Origin: Sternotherus odoratus
Lineage: Eukaryota > Chordata > Testudines > Kinosternidae
Direction: 5' to 3'
NCBI GenBank assembly: GCA_032164245.1
Contig: JAVMKO010000005.1
Location: 47,074,193 to 47,138,192 of the forward strand
Length of the DNA: 64,000 nucleotides
Shown piece by piece: positions 1 through 12,100 of the stretch. The position numbers and the translations under genes were made by a program. The notes below the pieces were generated by a model. It was not told the origin of the DNA and did no database searches. It saw only the letters and a list, made by a program, of their open reading frames with translations. How positions within the stretch are numbered: the first letter of the stretch is position 1; each line of letters starts with the position of its first letter.

Positions 1-1278
1 TGCAGAACAGATCGGGGACTTGGAGCCAGATGTTACATCAAATCAACTGGAAATATTTGAATTTTGTGGCTAAACTTCATTGAACGGTTCTGGTAATGAC
101 AGGAAGTAGGACAGCTTTGCCCTGGTGATTTGCCATATACCCGGGGACCTCTGACTGGGTCACAGCCTGTCAGGCTTATTGGCTAGGGTACTCTCTATTA
201 AGTGTGTTTAACTGCTCTCCGAGCTTTGTGTCTCTTTGCAATGGATGGTCGCATTTCTGGGCCTGTGTCTGAAAGAAAAGAAAATCAGATACTTAACCAG
301 GGAAGAAAAGAGGTGAACTGTCATTACAGCATTATGGTAGCTGGGCTCTGAGGTTAGGAGCACCGATGTTACTTAGGGTCAAGAGGCCCAATGACCTGGG
401 CATGAAACAACTTACTCCAATGAGGCCTGGCTTATAACTAATAAACCCAGAGCGTGGGCTGAAGAGAGGCTTGTTTTCAAAGGAATCTGCAGATGATGTT
501 TCACCCCTATGCCCTGAGTATTAAGCATATGTGGCCCCAGCAGCCCAGGACTTTCCAGGTGGTCCTCTCCCTCCACTTGACAACAGGGAACTTCCCTTAA
601 ACTGAAGTGACTCTCTGGGAGGTCAGCGGTCCTACCTTGAGTGTCCTATGCTACTGATCAGCTGAAGGCAATGCACATCTGGCTCCCTGAAAAACCTCAA
701 TGAAGCAACAAGGAGAGAGCAGGAAATGCTGCTTTACAGTCTGAGTTGGTATCATACTTTGAATGGGCCGGCTGTTGTGCAGCCACTGCTCTCGGCTCAG
801 AGCCCGCTGCTGGGCCCAGGGCATGTGGGGGTTTCCCCGCGACCCAGCCCCCGGCTGCCCCCGTCCTGCAGTGACCCAGTGATCACGGCCATCTATCCTG
901 GCCCCCAAGTGCCAGTCCCGCCCCGTCACCCACCCATGGTCTCATCTACAGCGTGGCCAGCCCCGCCCCTGCCCCCATCCTACTCAAGGGGAGCAGTGCC
1001 AGTTGGCAGGGCACACTGGGGGCCTGGACCCATGGACCCCCTTGCCATCCCCTCGGCACATTTGAATGGATAGTACAAGTAGCACCAGAATGACTCAACA
1101 GCCACAGTGCCCCATGCCCACACCCAGCCCATACCCATTGGGAACCATGCTTTGCATTGTAGTAGGAGCCACATTAGTGCCTGGGCTCAGCAGGAGCCAA
1201 GCACCCGTTCCAGGGTGGATGCATTGGGACTTTGGAGCAAAGTGAATGAGCCGACGGAGCACTGACATCACCTCTTAC
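1..1278 (-). other. NDST2 intron, left part; no exon found
   Basis: This is the start of the next NDST2 intron. The expected following exon (the conserved EHG/IPTD segment of NDST proteins) was searched for on the minus strand and not found, so it lies beyond base 1. The C-rich stretch at 780-1000 gives long open frames on both strands, but they match nothing recognised. Confidence 0.6.
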
Positions 1279-1433
1279 CAGCGCAAACTGCTTGTTGAGC
1301 TTCATCTGCTCAGCCAACACAGTGACGTTGTGGAAGAGGTGAGGCTGCATGTGACTCCACATGTGCGGGAACCACCAGAACTCCTTCCTGTGTTTAAGAA
1401 GCATGTCATCACCTGCATCTTCCTCATCTGTAC
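1279..1433 (-). CDS. NDST2: NDST2 third coding exon (residues 361-412)
   Basis: A 155-nt exon. The acceptor is CTGCAG (1439-1434) and the donor is GTAAGAGG (1278-1271). With the G carried over from the previous exon it encodes 52 residues starting [19 protein letters not shown] and including [18 protein letters not shown], one of the most conserved NDST blocks. Histidines at about residues 384, 388 and 392 (HMWSH and MQPH), together with DIDD in the first coding exon, form an H-x3-H plus Asp pattern typical of metal-dependent deacetylases; the metal role is inference. The exon ends in phase 0 at a Leu codon. The next exon and the whole sulfotransferase half are not in the window, so the gene is truncated by the window edge. 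Confidence 0.96.
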
Positions 1434-1523
1434 CTGCAGGGAGCAAAAGGGAGCATAGCAGCAGTAGGCAGTGGCTACCCTCTTGTAATTCAACACTGGC
1501 AGCGCCCAGAGACTACCTGCATT

Positions 1524-1629
<106 letters not shown>

Positions 1630-1846
1630 ATACTCGGGGTGCTACCAATGCCATCATCCTGCTGGAGGCAGCTCTGCTATGCTCAGTTCACAAGAAGGAA
1701 ATGATTCGATCGGACAGATAGCACTTTAGAACCACAAGCTGTTCCCAGCACCCCAGTATGCTGTTGGGGAGCTGTGCTACATTATGGGGCACTACAACCA
1801 GAGGACACAGACTCCGGGGAATGCTAGGTGGATGGAAGGAGCTTAC

Positions 1847-1934
1847 CTGTGTGGTAGAATTTCCCAGAGAAGCCCAAGTTGAAAGTGAAATTGGGGACTA
1901 ATGTTCTCAGCTTGTTCTGGGTGTTCAGGAGAGC
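1847..1934 (-). CDS. NDST2: NDST2 second coding exon (residues 332-360 and 1 nt)
   Basis: An 88-nt exon too short to stand out as an ORF. On the minus strand a T-rich tract and CAG (1937-1935) precede codons for [18 protein letters not shown] and then [11 protein letters not shown], followed by a GTAAGC donor at 1846-1841. It joins the previous exon in phase 0 (SDVE then ALLN) and leaves one G for the next exon. NFT is a possible N-glycosylation site in the luminal deacetylase domain. The peptide matches the NDST family segment that follows DIDDIF. The intron to the previous exon is 9,062 bp. Confidence 0.95.
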
Positions 1935-2084
1935 CTGTTCAAATGGAACGGGAGAAAGAAAGATTCACATTCAATTGCTCAGTTACATCTCTGCTTTGTT
2001 GCGTCCCGTTTGGTTCTGGAAGGAGGTAGAGTAGCACGGAATCCTGTTGTCCTCTATTGTGGCAAGGCACCGTGCCCCCTGGAG

Positions 2085-2240
2085 CAGTGGTTCTGAACCT
2101 GCGGCCCAATCAGCACACAGCTGCGGCCCACGTGACGTCCTCAAGGCCATACAGTTATTGTATATATTGTGTAAGTGCAGCCCACATAACACAGAGAACT
2201 GCATATGCGACCCACAATGTAAATAGGTTGAAATCCATTG
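2085..2240. mobile_element. Short hAT-type nonautonomous transposon
   Basis: Starts CAGTGGTTCTGAACC and ends with a decayed inverted version ending CCATTG. It is flanked by CCCTGGAG (2077-2084) and CTCTGGAG (2241-2248), an 8-bp target-site duplication with one mismatch, the hAT length. It lies in the long NDST2 intron and has no coding capacity. Confidence 0.8.
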
Positions 2241-2248
2241 CTCTGGAG

Positions 2249-3913
2249 AGAAGCATGAAGCATGACCATGCCCCAGAGGAATTCCCTCAATACTACCCTG
2301 AGGGACCCTATCTCTAGGTGAGGGATAATCTAGACTCCATGTAATGGAGCACAGTCCTGTCTGCATCATGACCATGTCAGCCCAAATGCCACAATCAAGT
2401 GATGCTCTCTTGTCCACGGTCTCAAAACCACCAAAACAGATGTGAAATCCCTGTGCTGAGACAGAGAAGGGCAGCAAATCCCATCTCCCCATTACAGCCT
2501 CTTAAGGTGTCCCAGGGCCAATATCAAGGCTCCTCTCCTGGCCGGGATCACGTTGTTGAGTTCTCACCCCACAGCAGGCTACTGGAAGGCCAGTTTCTAT
2601 GCAGTCTGCTGGATCGGGCTCTCGAGGGTGCAGAGACAAAGGGGGAGAATTCAGTGCTACTGCAGGAATGAACATAAGGGAGTGCTCTCTGCTTTAAGAA
2701 GGAACCCAGAGCTCACAGCATCGCTTGTGAAGGGACACGGGGTATACTGTGGGGGTGGGCCCCACCACCCAGGTGACCCTGCCACCAGCTGTGTGCTTCA
2801 GAGCGCGTTGTTCACGAAGCTCCCCTTCAGTGCATTTCTTCATCAGACAGGGACCCGGCCGAAGCGCTGGAGCAGATGAATTAGGAGCTGCCTGGTGACA
2901 GAGATGGCCCAGGCAATTATTTACATTTTAATAGCTTTTCTCAAGAGTGACGGATCAGTGACTGCACCAAAGTGAAGTTAGTGACCTAGCAATAGCAGAC
3001 TTGGGCTAAATGCTAATGCGCAGCGAGGTGGCCACATGGAGCGTGCACACAACTCCTCTGGGCCACCGGTACAGAGTGGAAGATCTCCCTGCCTCAGCAA
3101 CACTGCCCATGTTCCTAGGAGTGTTGGAGAGCACACTGGGGCGCTCCAGCATGGCTCATATCACATGAACATTGGTTAGGCACACTGGTCTCCAGCTGGT
3201 AAAAATCACATCTGCAAACCCAAACACTCGTGCCATGGAGGGACCAGACATTTAGTAACCAACCGGCATGCACGCAAATAGCTGCAATTACAGTTATTTC
3301 CAAGGATACCTAGGGAGCAGTGCCTGTGCCACAAATTCAGGAGCTTATGCTGATTGGCAGAGAAAATGAATTTGGGCCTTCTCCCACCTGCCGTGCACGC
3401 ACACACACACCCCTTGGAGAGGGAGATGTAGGCCTTTACCATCTGAGCCCTCCGGCATGAGCTCTTTGGTGCAAACCTATCAACTGTGGTGGCTGGGCTG
3501 GGAAAAAACCTTCTTAGCATGTGAGAGGGGAAGAGAAGGAAGGAAACAGGCGCTTTGTGCTGGCTGGTGACACACGGCTGGGTGCTGATCATCGTCACCA
3601 TACTGATTATTTCTGGAGTGCCAAGGACGTGCTTGAAGTTGTCCAAGAACCTGCAGTAACCCAGTCACCCAGACCCTTTCTGGTTGAGGGGCTGCTGGCC
3701 TCTCTCCTCCAGCACGAAACTTCAGCTCGCCCTCCTCACTCAGATGTTAATGGCAACAAATGCGTAATGAGCTTGGGATGACGGGCATGACCGACAGTAA
3801 AGGCGAGGCGCCAATCCCCACTGCGCTCATGGGACTATTCCAATCCTAATCCCCCACAGGAACCGACGCACTAGGGGAAATGTGACCTATGACGTCTTCT
3901 GGAACCTAGTGGA
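2249..3913. other. NDST2 intron, no recognised feature
   Basis: Ordinary intronic sequence. Open frames here are short, differ between strands and match no known domain. Confidence 0.5.
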
Positions 3914-4150
3914 AGGGCTAGTTTACACTAGAAGCGCTAAGGCGGTGCAGCTGCATCACGTCTGATGAAGATGCTCTATGCTGACGGGAGAGAGCTCACC
4001 TGTCAGCATAATATAAAACCATCTCTGCGAGCGTGTCAGCAGGAGACACAGCACTGACCCACTGATGCTGAGGTCGGTGTAACTCACGTCACTCGGGGGT
4101 GGCTGATTCACAGCCTGGAGCGACATAACCTGTAGTATAGACAGGCCCTA
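3914..4150. mobile_element. Small DNA transposon (MITE-like)
   Basis: The left end AGGGCTAGTTTACACTAG and right end CTGTAGTATAGACAGGCCCT are degenerate inverted repeats of the 'tgtctacact' type that recurs in this window. The internal segment near 4070-4130 (ggtcggtgtaac, gggtggctgattcacagcc) resembles, in reverse, the element at 62628. No clean target-site duplication was found. Confidence 0.55.
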
Positions 4151-4918
4151 TGGAAAGATGCAGCCTGGCAGTACTGGGACCAAAGGCTTCACAGGACAGG
4201 GCGGCACAGGCAATGGCACTGCAAGGGTGAATCTCCATACCCGCTCTGTGTCTGTGGTTTGGACACCTGGTTCACCGGGATTAGTCTGAGATCCCCAACT
4301 GATTTCACACAGGGCACTCACTACACATGGTTCAGAGCAACAGCTTTCGGCCACACCAACCAAATGCACAAGGAGAGGCAGTTCCCGTGCTACTCAGCTA
4401 CATCTGCCCCGGTGAAAAGCTCCACCTTTATTACCGTCTCCAGAACCACCCTCCTTTCTCTGTGGGAGTGAGAGGTCTCCAGCTACTCCCTTTTGCTGGG
4501 AAGGTGAGAGAGAAGAGAGGAGGCTAAGGAGCTTAACTTCCCTCTGCAAAGGGAGGTTAAAGCCTGGCTTGGGTTACCATGACAACACTTCTATAAGCTA
4601 AAAATTCCTAAATAACCCTGCTTCAGAATGGGCAGCAAGTCTACTGCTTAGAGAGGCATCCTGGGGAAGAGGTGGGGCAAAGGGAGCCAGGAACTCAAGA
4701 CTATGGAGAGTATTATCATGCTGCTTTCTGGGCAGGTCTGTTTTTAATGAGGTGCTAGACCTTCTGCTGACTACTGGTCCTTCGTAAGAGCTCACCCAGA
4801 AAACAGTACCACACAGGTTCAGCCCCACTCACACAACTCTCTACTGGGCAGAGTAAGAGAAATGATGGGAACCGACCAGGGCCTGCAGTGGAATTTCCTC
4901 CAACCTTCTCCTGATGAA
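4151..4918. other. NDST2 intron, no recognised feature
   Basis: No exon, RNA gene or repeat was recognised in this stretch. Confidence 0.45.
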
Positions 4919-4932
4919 CTGATACAATCAGG

Positions 4933-5008
4933 AATCAGAGAGGTAGCCGTGTTAGTCTGGAATAGCAGAGGTAACAAAGTCCTGTGGTGCCACAGGACTT
5001 TGTTACCT
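4933..5008 (-). mobile_element. Minimal foldback insertion of a Penelope-like element tail
   Basis: Flanked by a 14-bp direct repeat CTGATACAATCAGG at 4919-4932 and 5009-5022. The insert is the PLE 3' tail on the minus strand (ggtagccgtgttagtctgg, then ggtaacaaagtcctgtgg). It is followed after two bases by the reverse complement of its last 18-19 bases, so it can fold back. It is the shortest member of a series also seen at 22602, 27452 and 40020. Confidence 0.85.
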
Positions 5009-5580
5009 CTGATACAATCAGGTGAGTGATCCCTAGTCTGGAAAGATGAGTGTGGGGGAAAGATGGTATTGATAACGGAAGGGAGGAAGTGTGAGGACTG
5101 GCAGGCTGGAGACCTGGCCTCTAGCCCCATCCCTGCCACTCGCTCCGTTTATTTTCCCGCCCTATACTCACCTCTATGGGGTGCTGTGAGGTGTAGTTAA
5201 TTACCATGTGGAAAGTGCTCGGAGATGCTTGGAGGAAAGGGCCAGAGAAGAGCACAGTGTTATATTTACTACTACATGAAGTAACCAGACAATTGTAGGC
5301 AGGTCTTCAGCCCCACACTCTGCTAACGTGACACTGAACCCTCTACCCCCAAGAAGATGCCAGCTTCTTCAGCTGATGGGAACGGGGGAGCCTACCAGTG
5401 GTCCCAGCTCTTCTTTTCAGCAGCCTGACCACAGGCCAGAAAACCTCCATTCAGATTCCAGCAAACTCAGACCTAGCCTTATTTTTGCTCTGAATCCCTT
5501 GGAGAGCTCCGAGTGCCTCTATTTGATGCCCTCTACTTACCACCATTCGAAGGCTCCTATTTGGCCCTTGGGCAAAAAAA

Positions 5581-5637
5581 CACCAGCTGTTTTGTCACTG
5601 TTAGGTTCCCCTCCCCTCCCTTCCCCACAGCACAAGG
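5581..5637. repeat. First copy of a dispersed 52-57-bp direct repeat
   Basis: Begins CACCAGCTGTTTTGTCACTG and ends CACAGCACAAGG. It is nearly identical to 7731-7782 but carries an extra TTCCC in the CCCTCCC tract. Flanking sequences differ, so this is a short local duplication or a small unnamed repeat. Confidence 0.8.
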
Positions 5638-7730
5638 AATGTAATAATCCTGCTCTTTATCTGGCCAAAAGGGCCACTGTTGGCTAACAAGCAGAGCTGG
5701 CTCCAGGAAACTAGAGACTGGGATTCAAGTGCAGCTCACTACCATTAACTCACCAGGCCATCCCAGATCCAACCTACCTTACAATTGCTATAATCTGATG
5801 GAGAACGTCTTCCGGATTCTAAAGCCTTATTTTTCAGGTGTCTTAATCCAGCCTGTAATTTAGCTTCAGTGATCAGATGAGAGAACAAAACTGCAGGCAC
5901 AAGCAATGGAGACCTAAATTCCACCACCCAGATTTGTGTGATTTAGATGATGGTCTAAATTCGATCACTTGGGCCTGCAATTAATTACCCTCCCAACTGG
6001 GGGGCTTTAAACATTAGCCTAGGGTCCTAAATATTCATTTAAAAACACACATTGGAAAGAAATTAAAAGAAAGGCTCCCATCTTGGTGTGACCGTTTTAA
6101 AACAATGTCTGCATGGTCCCCCTGCTGGCGCTGCAGAAGAATGCACCAACAATCACTACAAAGTCCTCAGGCTGCTTGTGCAGACACAGCTCTTTCTTTG
6201 GGGGCTAGGAATTCGGGGAGGGAGGGAGGAGGGGACAAATTAGCCCTGACTTGTTCATGTTGAATTTAAGCTACTAATCCTTTTCTAACATGGCATTATG
6301 GTCCTAGACATCACAGTGTTATATGACTGGGCCTTTTTTAGATGTAAAATGTTTCACTGAAGAGAGATGTTCACTATTCAGCACAAAACCTCCCTCACAC
6401 ACACACACAAAAGAAAGCTGAAAGGAGACAGGTAAGGAACAGGGGCTCGGGAGGGGAGAAGAAGAAGAAAGAAACAAGAAGGCTAGGGTGGGGGGAGAAT
6501 GTGTGAAAGAAACAAGAGAGGAGTCCACACAGCGGAAAGCAGAATGCCCAGCTTGGCTCTGAGCTGCTGGCAATCCTGGCAGACTCGCACACAGGACAGA
6601 CTCCTCTGCGTAGAAATTGCACCCATGGCAACTGGACTGCATCTACTGTGGTAATTTTCTGCCGTTTTCCCACTGTTGCTCCAGCACTGGTGTAGCTCAA
6701 ACAGTGCTAGCAATGGTGGAAGCATTGGTGCAGACAAAGTCCAAGCATTTTTCATGCTCCCACCAACGCTAGCACCAAGGGGAGAACTGCCAAATATTCT
6801 GTTTAGGCAAGGATGGAATGTAGGATTCAAAGGGGCAAGTACCAGGATGCCCCGGCCACTGTCAGACAGTCATATGAATTCCTTTCTTCTATCAACCTTC
6901 ACCAGTGAAGTGCAATCATTGGCCTACACCAGCAGCTAAGCTACCAGACTCACCAAACAAGACTGCTCACCAAACGACTAGACAACTTGTATTCTTTCAG
7001 AGGTGATCTGCAAAGGAGCAAACAGTAGACTTGTGGGTTTGATTTTGTTTTTTTTGAGGGGGTGCTTATTTGTGACGCATAAGGAGGGCCTAAAATAAAG
7101 GACTGGGGAGGTTAGATAGAATATGGGGTTTCTGTTATATTAGAAATATTTCGTCTTGACTTCCAGTTTGGCTGGCAGATTCTGTGGCAGATGGGAGAAC
7201 TAGCAGGATTATGGATTTGCAGGAGATTGAAATCTGAACAAATGAGAGGGAAAGGGATTCTCTGAATGCTGGGAAAGCTTTTTTGTTTTTATTGTTAACT
7301 ATGTAACTCCAATTCCTGACAAACACTTGGGAGAAAAGTTCACCCTGTGAAAGGTCCACCCCTGGATTAATTGAAGGCTGAGAACACTCCCATGCCAATT
7401 TTTCTGCAAGAAAAAGTAGTCAGGGGGCAATAAAAAGCAGGCATTTTTTAAAAATAAAATAAAACATTCCCCCTGCCCAAGTCACCTATAACTGGCACAC
7501 TTTTGGCCAAGAAACATGGAGGTTTTCATCCCCCCTGGGGTCTTGAATGTAGATCTGTGAACTGAAACAGCCTGGCTGAGACAGCAGTCATCTCTAGACC
7601 CGGAAGCAACATTTGCTTCCCAATCTGCCCTACCTCTCTGCTGACATCTAATCTAAACTTTAAAATAAAGATCTGTGGTGATGGAGTGATGTCCCTGAAA
7701 CCCAGAGTTCATGTTAAAAGCCCCCCAAAC

Positions 7731-7782
7731 CACCAGCTGTTTTGTCACTGTTAGGTTCCCCTCCCCTCCCCACAGCACAAGG
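7731..7782. repeat. Second copy of the 52-57-bp direct repeat
   Basis: Same sequence as 5581-5637 apart from a 5-bp length difference, about 2.15 kb away in the same NDST2 intron and in the same orientation. Confidence 0.8.
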
Positions 7783-9519
7783 CCATTAACAAATCCATGA
7801 AGTTAGTACTTGCGGTAAAAAATTAAAATTTTCCTGGTGCTTCAATCACAGAGCCTCCTTTAAATGGATAAATCTGGGCTTTATCTACTTTGCCTGAGAT
7901 TCTCCGTTTACTGATCTCAGATTATTCCTCCATTTCACAGCTAAAACCCAAAATGAAACATCTTTTAGAATTATTTGGTCTGGGATGGGTTTTAAAATCA
8001 TTAGAGCAGACTTGTGTCCTGTCTCCATGGCTTAGGCCAATTGTCTCCTGCTTTCCTCCCAGGGTCAGTGCTCTGCACAGCCAGGAAGGGGGTCCCACCT
8101 TTCCCAGTTTGGGGAGGGGTGTCCTGGATGGGATAATGTTCACCATTGTCCTTTGAGCTAGGCTTTCATGACATCTGAATGTCCCAAAACACAGAGCTGC
8201 AACCAGGATTCACAGTGCCTGGGGCAAGGTGTAAGTGCAGCCCCAGGGAGTGTACACATACAGAAATAATTGTTTGGCATATACTGTCAGCAACCACTTA
8301 ATGATTGACTTACAATACCTGCCCATTGTTTAGTTTGTCCGAGGCTTGTGCCTTCTCTCTCTTCCTTTGAGTTTCCCTCTTTATCTCCCTTCCACCCTCA
8401 ATCCTTTTGTTTTACACTCCATAAAAACATTTCAGCTTTTCTTTCACATTCCCAAGATCTTCAGGAATTATTACTATTTCCCATATCAAAAACAAATTTT
8501 AAAAAAGGTCAACACACAAAATAGCAGCACATACTGAACTCCCTGCAGACACAGAAAAAACACAAAAGACAGTCCCCTTGTGAGAGATAATTCTACCAGA
8601 AGAAACATTAGGTGGGAGTAACCATACATATGACAGCAAGCCATGTAACACTGAACAAGACCACTTTTCTGCACATAGTACAAACCACTTTGAAGGGGTT
8701 AGAGGATGGGGCTGAGACTAAAGTCTAAATTCCATGAATTATAGTTTCAGTAGATGGCAGAGTAACTTTGAGGAGGGCAAATGTTCAAGTATTATAGGGC
8801 AGTTCTTAAATAACAAATGAGATATAGTAGCAGCAGGATAGCCTGATCACTTCATTTAAAGTCCCTGGTTATCTGCGTTAGGTAAAAGCACATACAGGAA
8901 AGACGAATGCAGAAACACAGGAAGTGCCACACAAATAGAAACTTCTCCAGATTCCACCACCCCACTCTCTCCCTGTCCTGTCCCTTTCTGACTTCTTCCT
9001 CAGTTATGTCATCACCACCATGCATGGCCACGATCAACAAACCTCCAAAATGGCCCCCCTCAGACTCCTCCCCAACAGTGAGGCCGGGGGAGAGCTCCTG
9101 ACCTGAGCTCTAGGAGCTGCTCTGTGCATCCCACCCCCTCAACCCTTATTCCTGGGTTGCTGGACACTCCTTACTTCCTACACAACAGGTAATCTGCAGA
9201 ACTGGGGGTGGATGAGCTGAGAAGAGTAGGTGAGTAATCTGAGAGGAGAAGAGAGCTCCCCACTCTCCCAAGTGCTATCCTGAAAGATCACAGGAGGCTT
9301 AAACACTAGACTGCAGCAGTTTTATTGGTTGGTGCCCCAGGTGACAGCCTTCAGGGCTGAGAGAGGACTATAGGCATCCATGCATGTGATGCTCTCAACA
9401 GAGTCTGCTCAGATCAAGATGAAGCATTCCATTCTGGGACCCCATGGACTCCACCACTATATTAAAGATGAGAAAGAGTAGACTGCTGCAGTCATTCTTA
9501 TCTTTAGCCTATAAGTGCT

Positions 9520-10767
9520 ACTCCTGGGGGAATGCTGAGCCATGCATGTACGCAGAATTCATGTCCCCCACAGATTTCTATGCTTCCCCCACAGATTTCT
9601 ATGCTTCCCCCACAGAAACAAAGGGGAGCTGCAAGAGAGATCACCCACCCTTCCCTAGAAGTGCAGATAGATCATTTCAGGACCTTGACGCAGTTGGTAG
9701 AGAGGTAGACCATCATGGGACTGGGGACACCCCAATCAGTGGCTCCTATTCTGTGCCAGGATCAGCTGCTAGTCTTGGCTGAGCTGGAAGAGGATGGGGC
9801 TGCTTCTTCCTGTGCAAACTGCGGTTGGAGCTGTGTCAGACCCACCCTCTGAAACCTCCCTTAGTTGCAGGAAGCTCAGCATCTCCCCTGCTTCTTGCCT
9901 TTACTGCTACTCAGTCATGGAGGGAGGGGTCAGTGGTCAAGGACCTGTTCCCCCATCCACCCAGATGCACAGAGGTTGGATCTCCCATACACGGACACCC
10001 CCCCCACACACACCCCTCCTCAGCCAAACCTTACCCTGTACACCCACAACCATCACCCTCAGCCCTCCATACCAAAACCCCATCCCAATGAACCTCAACC
10101 CTTGCATCTGGAGCCCCCCTGCACTCTGACCACCCTCCCACTGAGCTCTCTGCACTCAAAAACCCTGACCATGATGAGACCCACCCCCCTGCACCAGAGT
10201 CCCCACATCCAGACCCCCACCCCATTAAGCCCCATTCTCCCAGCACCCAGGGCCCCCTGCTGAGACCCCCCAGACCTCCCACTGAGCCCCACCCACCTTC
10301 ACCTGGAATCCCCTGCAGAGTCCCATTGTCCCTGAACCTGGAACCCACAATGAGCCCCTGTGCATCCAGATCCCCCCCACTGAGCTGTCTGCACCCAGAC
10401 TGTCCTACACAGAATCCTCTCATCCTACACCTGGATGCTGCACACTGAGCCCCTCCACACTTGGATCCTGCCTGGCTGAGTCTACCTGCCCCACGCCTGG
10501 TGAGCCTGGCCCAGAGGGGCAGGGCCCCAGTGTGTTTCTGGGGCAGGCCCAGGCCTTGTGCTGTGTCAGAGGCAGGTGAGTCCATGTCCCATGGGAGGGA
10601 AGGGAAGGGGCTGCAGGGTGATCTCCCACCTTCATGCAGCCAGTGGCCTGTGCTCCCACTGCCATGCTGCTGTCTCCGCATGTATTTATTGACAAATAAC
10701 ATTTGCAGAATTTAAAAATATTGTACACAGAATTTTTAATTTTTTGGTGCAGAATTCCCTCAGGAGT
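9520..10767. mobile_element. 1.25-kb nonautonomous DNA transposon with C-rich interior
   Basis: Inverted ends ACTCCTGGGGGAAT and ATTCCCTCAGGAGT. They are flanked by taagtgct (9512-9519) and caagtgca (10768-10775), a plausible decayed 8-bp target-site duplication. The interior has a triplicated unit at about 9563-9615 (cccacagatttctatgcttc) and a C-rich run at 9950-10500 that yields long but meaningless frames on both strands. It ends about 220 bp from the donor of the NDST2 first coding exon. A hAT-like origin is likely; no transposase was seen. Confidence 0.7.
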
Positions 10768-10996
10768 CAAGTGCAGCCCATGAAGGTTACCGGTCCCAGA
10801 ATGCAATGCTGCAGCTTGACCTGGGCAGCCCCTGTTGAAAGCATCCCATGCTGGAACATGTAGTCCCCATGGGCTGCAGTTCTATGATTATAGCAATCTT
10901 AGGGGCAGCCCTGAACCTCCTGGCAGATTGCCAATACAGCCCTTGATTGTACCCGGGGCTATTTCGGTGCCACTGGGTTATCTCGCCAGGCTTTAC

Positions 10997-11989
10997 CTCC
11001 ACATCAGACACCTTCATGCGAGTGCCCTCCTTGCCCACGAATATGTCGTCGATGTCCACGAGGATGTAGCGGTCAAGTGTGAGGCAGAGGCGCTTGCCCG
11101 TCAGGTAGGCAATGGCGTCCACAAAAACAAGTTTATGCAGCCAGAAGGTGAGGTTATTGCCAAAGAAGACCCGCTGGATCCCGTCATGGAGACCCAGGTC
11201 CTGCACGACAGTGGCGTGCAGTGCTTTGTGGGTGGCCAGGTGAGGAATGGACTCTGAAGACTTTGTGCTGGCCAAGAGCACGGGCTCATAGGTGCTGTGG
11301 TTTGACTGGAACACAGTCCAGTCATCACCGGGCAGGGGACCCTGCTCTACCTCGTTGGCACGAGTAATGTAGAGCAGGGGGGCACTGGGGTTGATGTGAT
11401 AGTCCCGGAGTCCTAGGTTAGAGTGTAGGAAGAGGGGGAATCCCTTGAGCTGAGCACTGAGCAAGCTGTTCTCATTGGCTTTGAAGAACCCTATAATCCC
11501 CACCCCATACTCCACACAGTATTTGTCCAGCAGCTCCCGGTTCCAAGCATCTAGGTTCACATATTTAAGGACATTCTCATAGATGATAAGAGCATAGCGG
11601 CCCCTGTCCTTGTCTGTCAGGGTGGGCATGTCCCCCTTGCCAGGAGCAATCTCTGTCCTGTATTTAAACCGACTGGATTCCAGGATGGCCACAATTTCCT
11701 GCCCCAGCTGGGAATAAATGCTTTCCACAAAGACTAGCACCACAGGCTCAGTGCGCGAGGTGTCAACAGATCTGGTGAGTCTCCAGCTGGCCTGGGGCGG
11801 GATCGGGACCCTGTGCTGGTTGCTGCAGTCGCTGAAGGGCAGGGGCGGTGGCTCCTTGATTTTGGGGCTGTTGGTAACGTAGTAGGCCAGGAAGCACATG
11901 GAGATCAGGCTGAAGGCAATGAGCAGCAGGATCAATCTGTGGAGCTCCAACTGTCGCACGTGCCGCACCACTTTCCACAGCTGAATCAT
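10997..11989 (-). CDS. NDST2: NDST2 first coding exon (residues 1-331)
   Basis: Encodes the N-terminus of the Golgi bifunctional heparan sulfate N-deacetylase/N-sulfotransferase, which removes N-acetyl groups from GlcNAc in heparan sulfate or heparin and then N-sulfates them. The start MIQLWKVV at 11989 is chosen because it matches the NDST2 N-terminus and has A at -3; the reading frame stays open upstream to about 12028 but without an ATG. Residues 19-38 are a hydrophobic signal anchor (type II membrane protein). The luminal part carries conserved NDST blocks such as [43 protein letters not shown] and [10 protein letters not shown], and ends with [14 protein letters not shown] (DIDD at residues 312-315), probably an acidic metal-binding motif of the deacetylase site. 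The exon ends after codon 331 (GAG) at a GTAAAG donor (10996-10991), phase 0. NDST1 is less likely because the N-terminal tail and anchor match NDST2. Very sure of the family, fairly sure of the paralogue. Confidence 0.96.
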
Positions 11990-12100
11990 GGTGAGGCGGG
12001 CGGCCCACCCCTCCCTCAAGCTTTGCACTCAAATCGTCCTGGAGCTCTCCGGCGCCACCGTGGCAGCACCCAGCGGCAGCTCACGAAGAAGAAAAAGTGG
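11990..12100 (-). other. NDST2: Probable NDST2 5' UTR part of the first coding exon
   Basis: Upstream of the ATG, the minus strand runs back to a good acceptor: a T/C-rich tract followed by CTGCAG whose AG falls at 12101-12102. This would make 12100 the 5' edge of the exon and put 111 nt of 5' UTR next to the ATG. There is no upstream ATG in frame. The noncoding first exon and promoter were not recognised; they may lie far to the right or outside the window. The acceptor call is an inference from sequence pattern only. Confidence 0.5.

Larger units (their letters stand above)
5023..9511. other. NDST2 intron, mostly unrecognised
   Basis: AT-rich to mixed intronic DNA without recognised exons. 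It holds a 52-57-bp segment present twice, at 5581-5637 and 7731-7782, listed separately. Confidence 0.45.

Noticed and set aside
9950..10500. Pro- and Thr-rich frames of 110-220 residues
   Set aside because: They lie in the C-rich body of a nonautonomous element with inverted ends; no domain and frames exist on both strands.
11990..12028. N-terminal extension of the NDST2 frame
   Set aside because: The upstream frame has no ATG; the first ATG at 11989 matches the family N-terminus and has a good initiation context.
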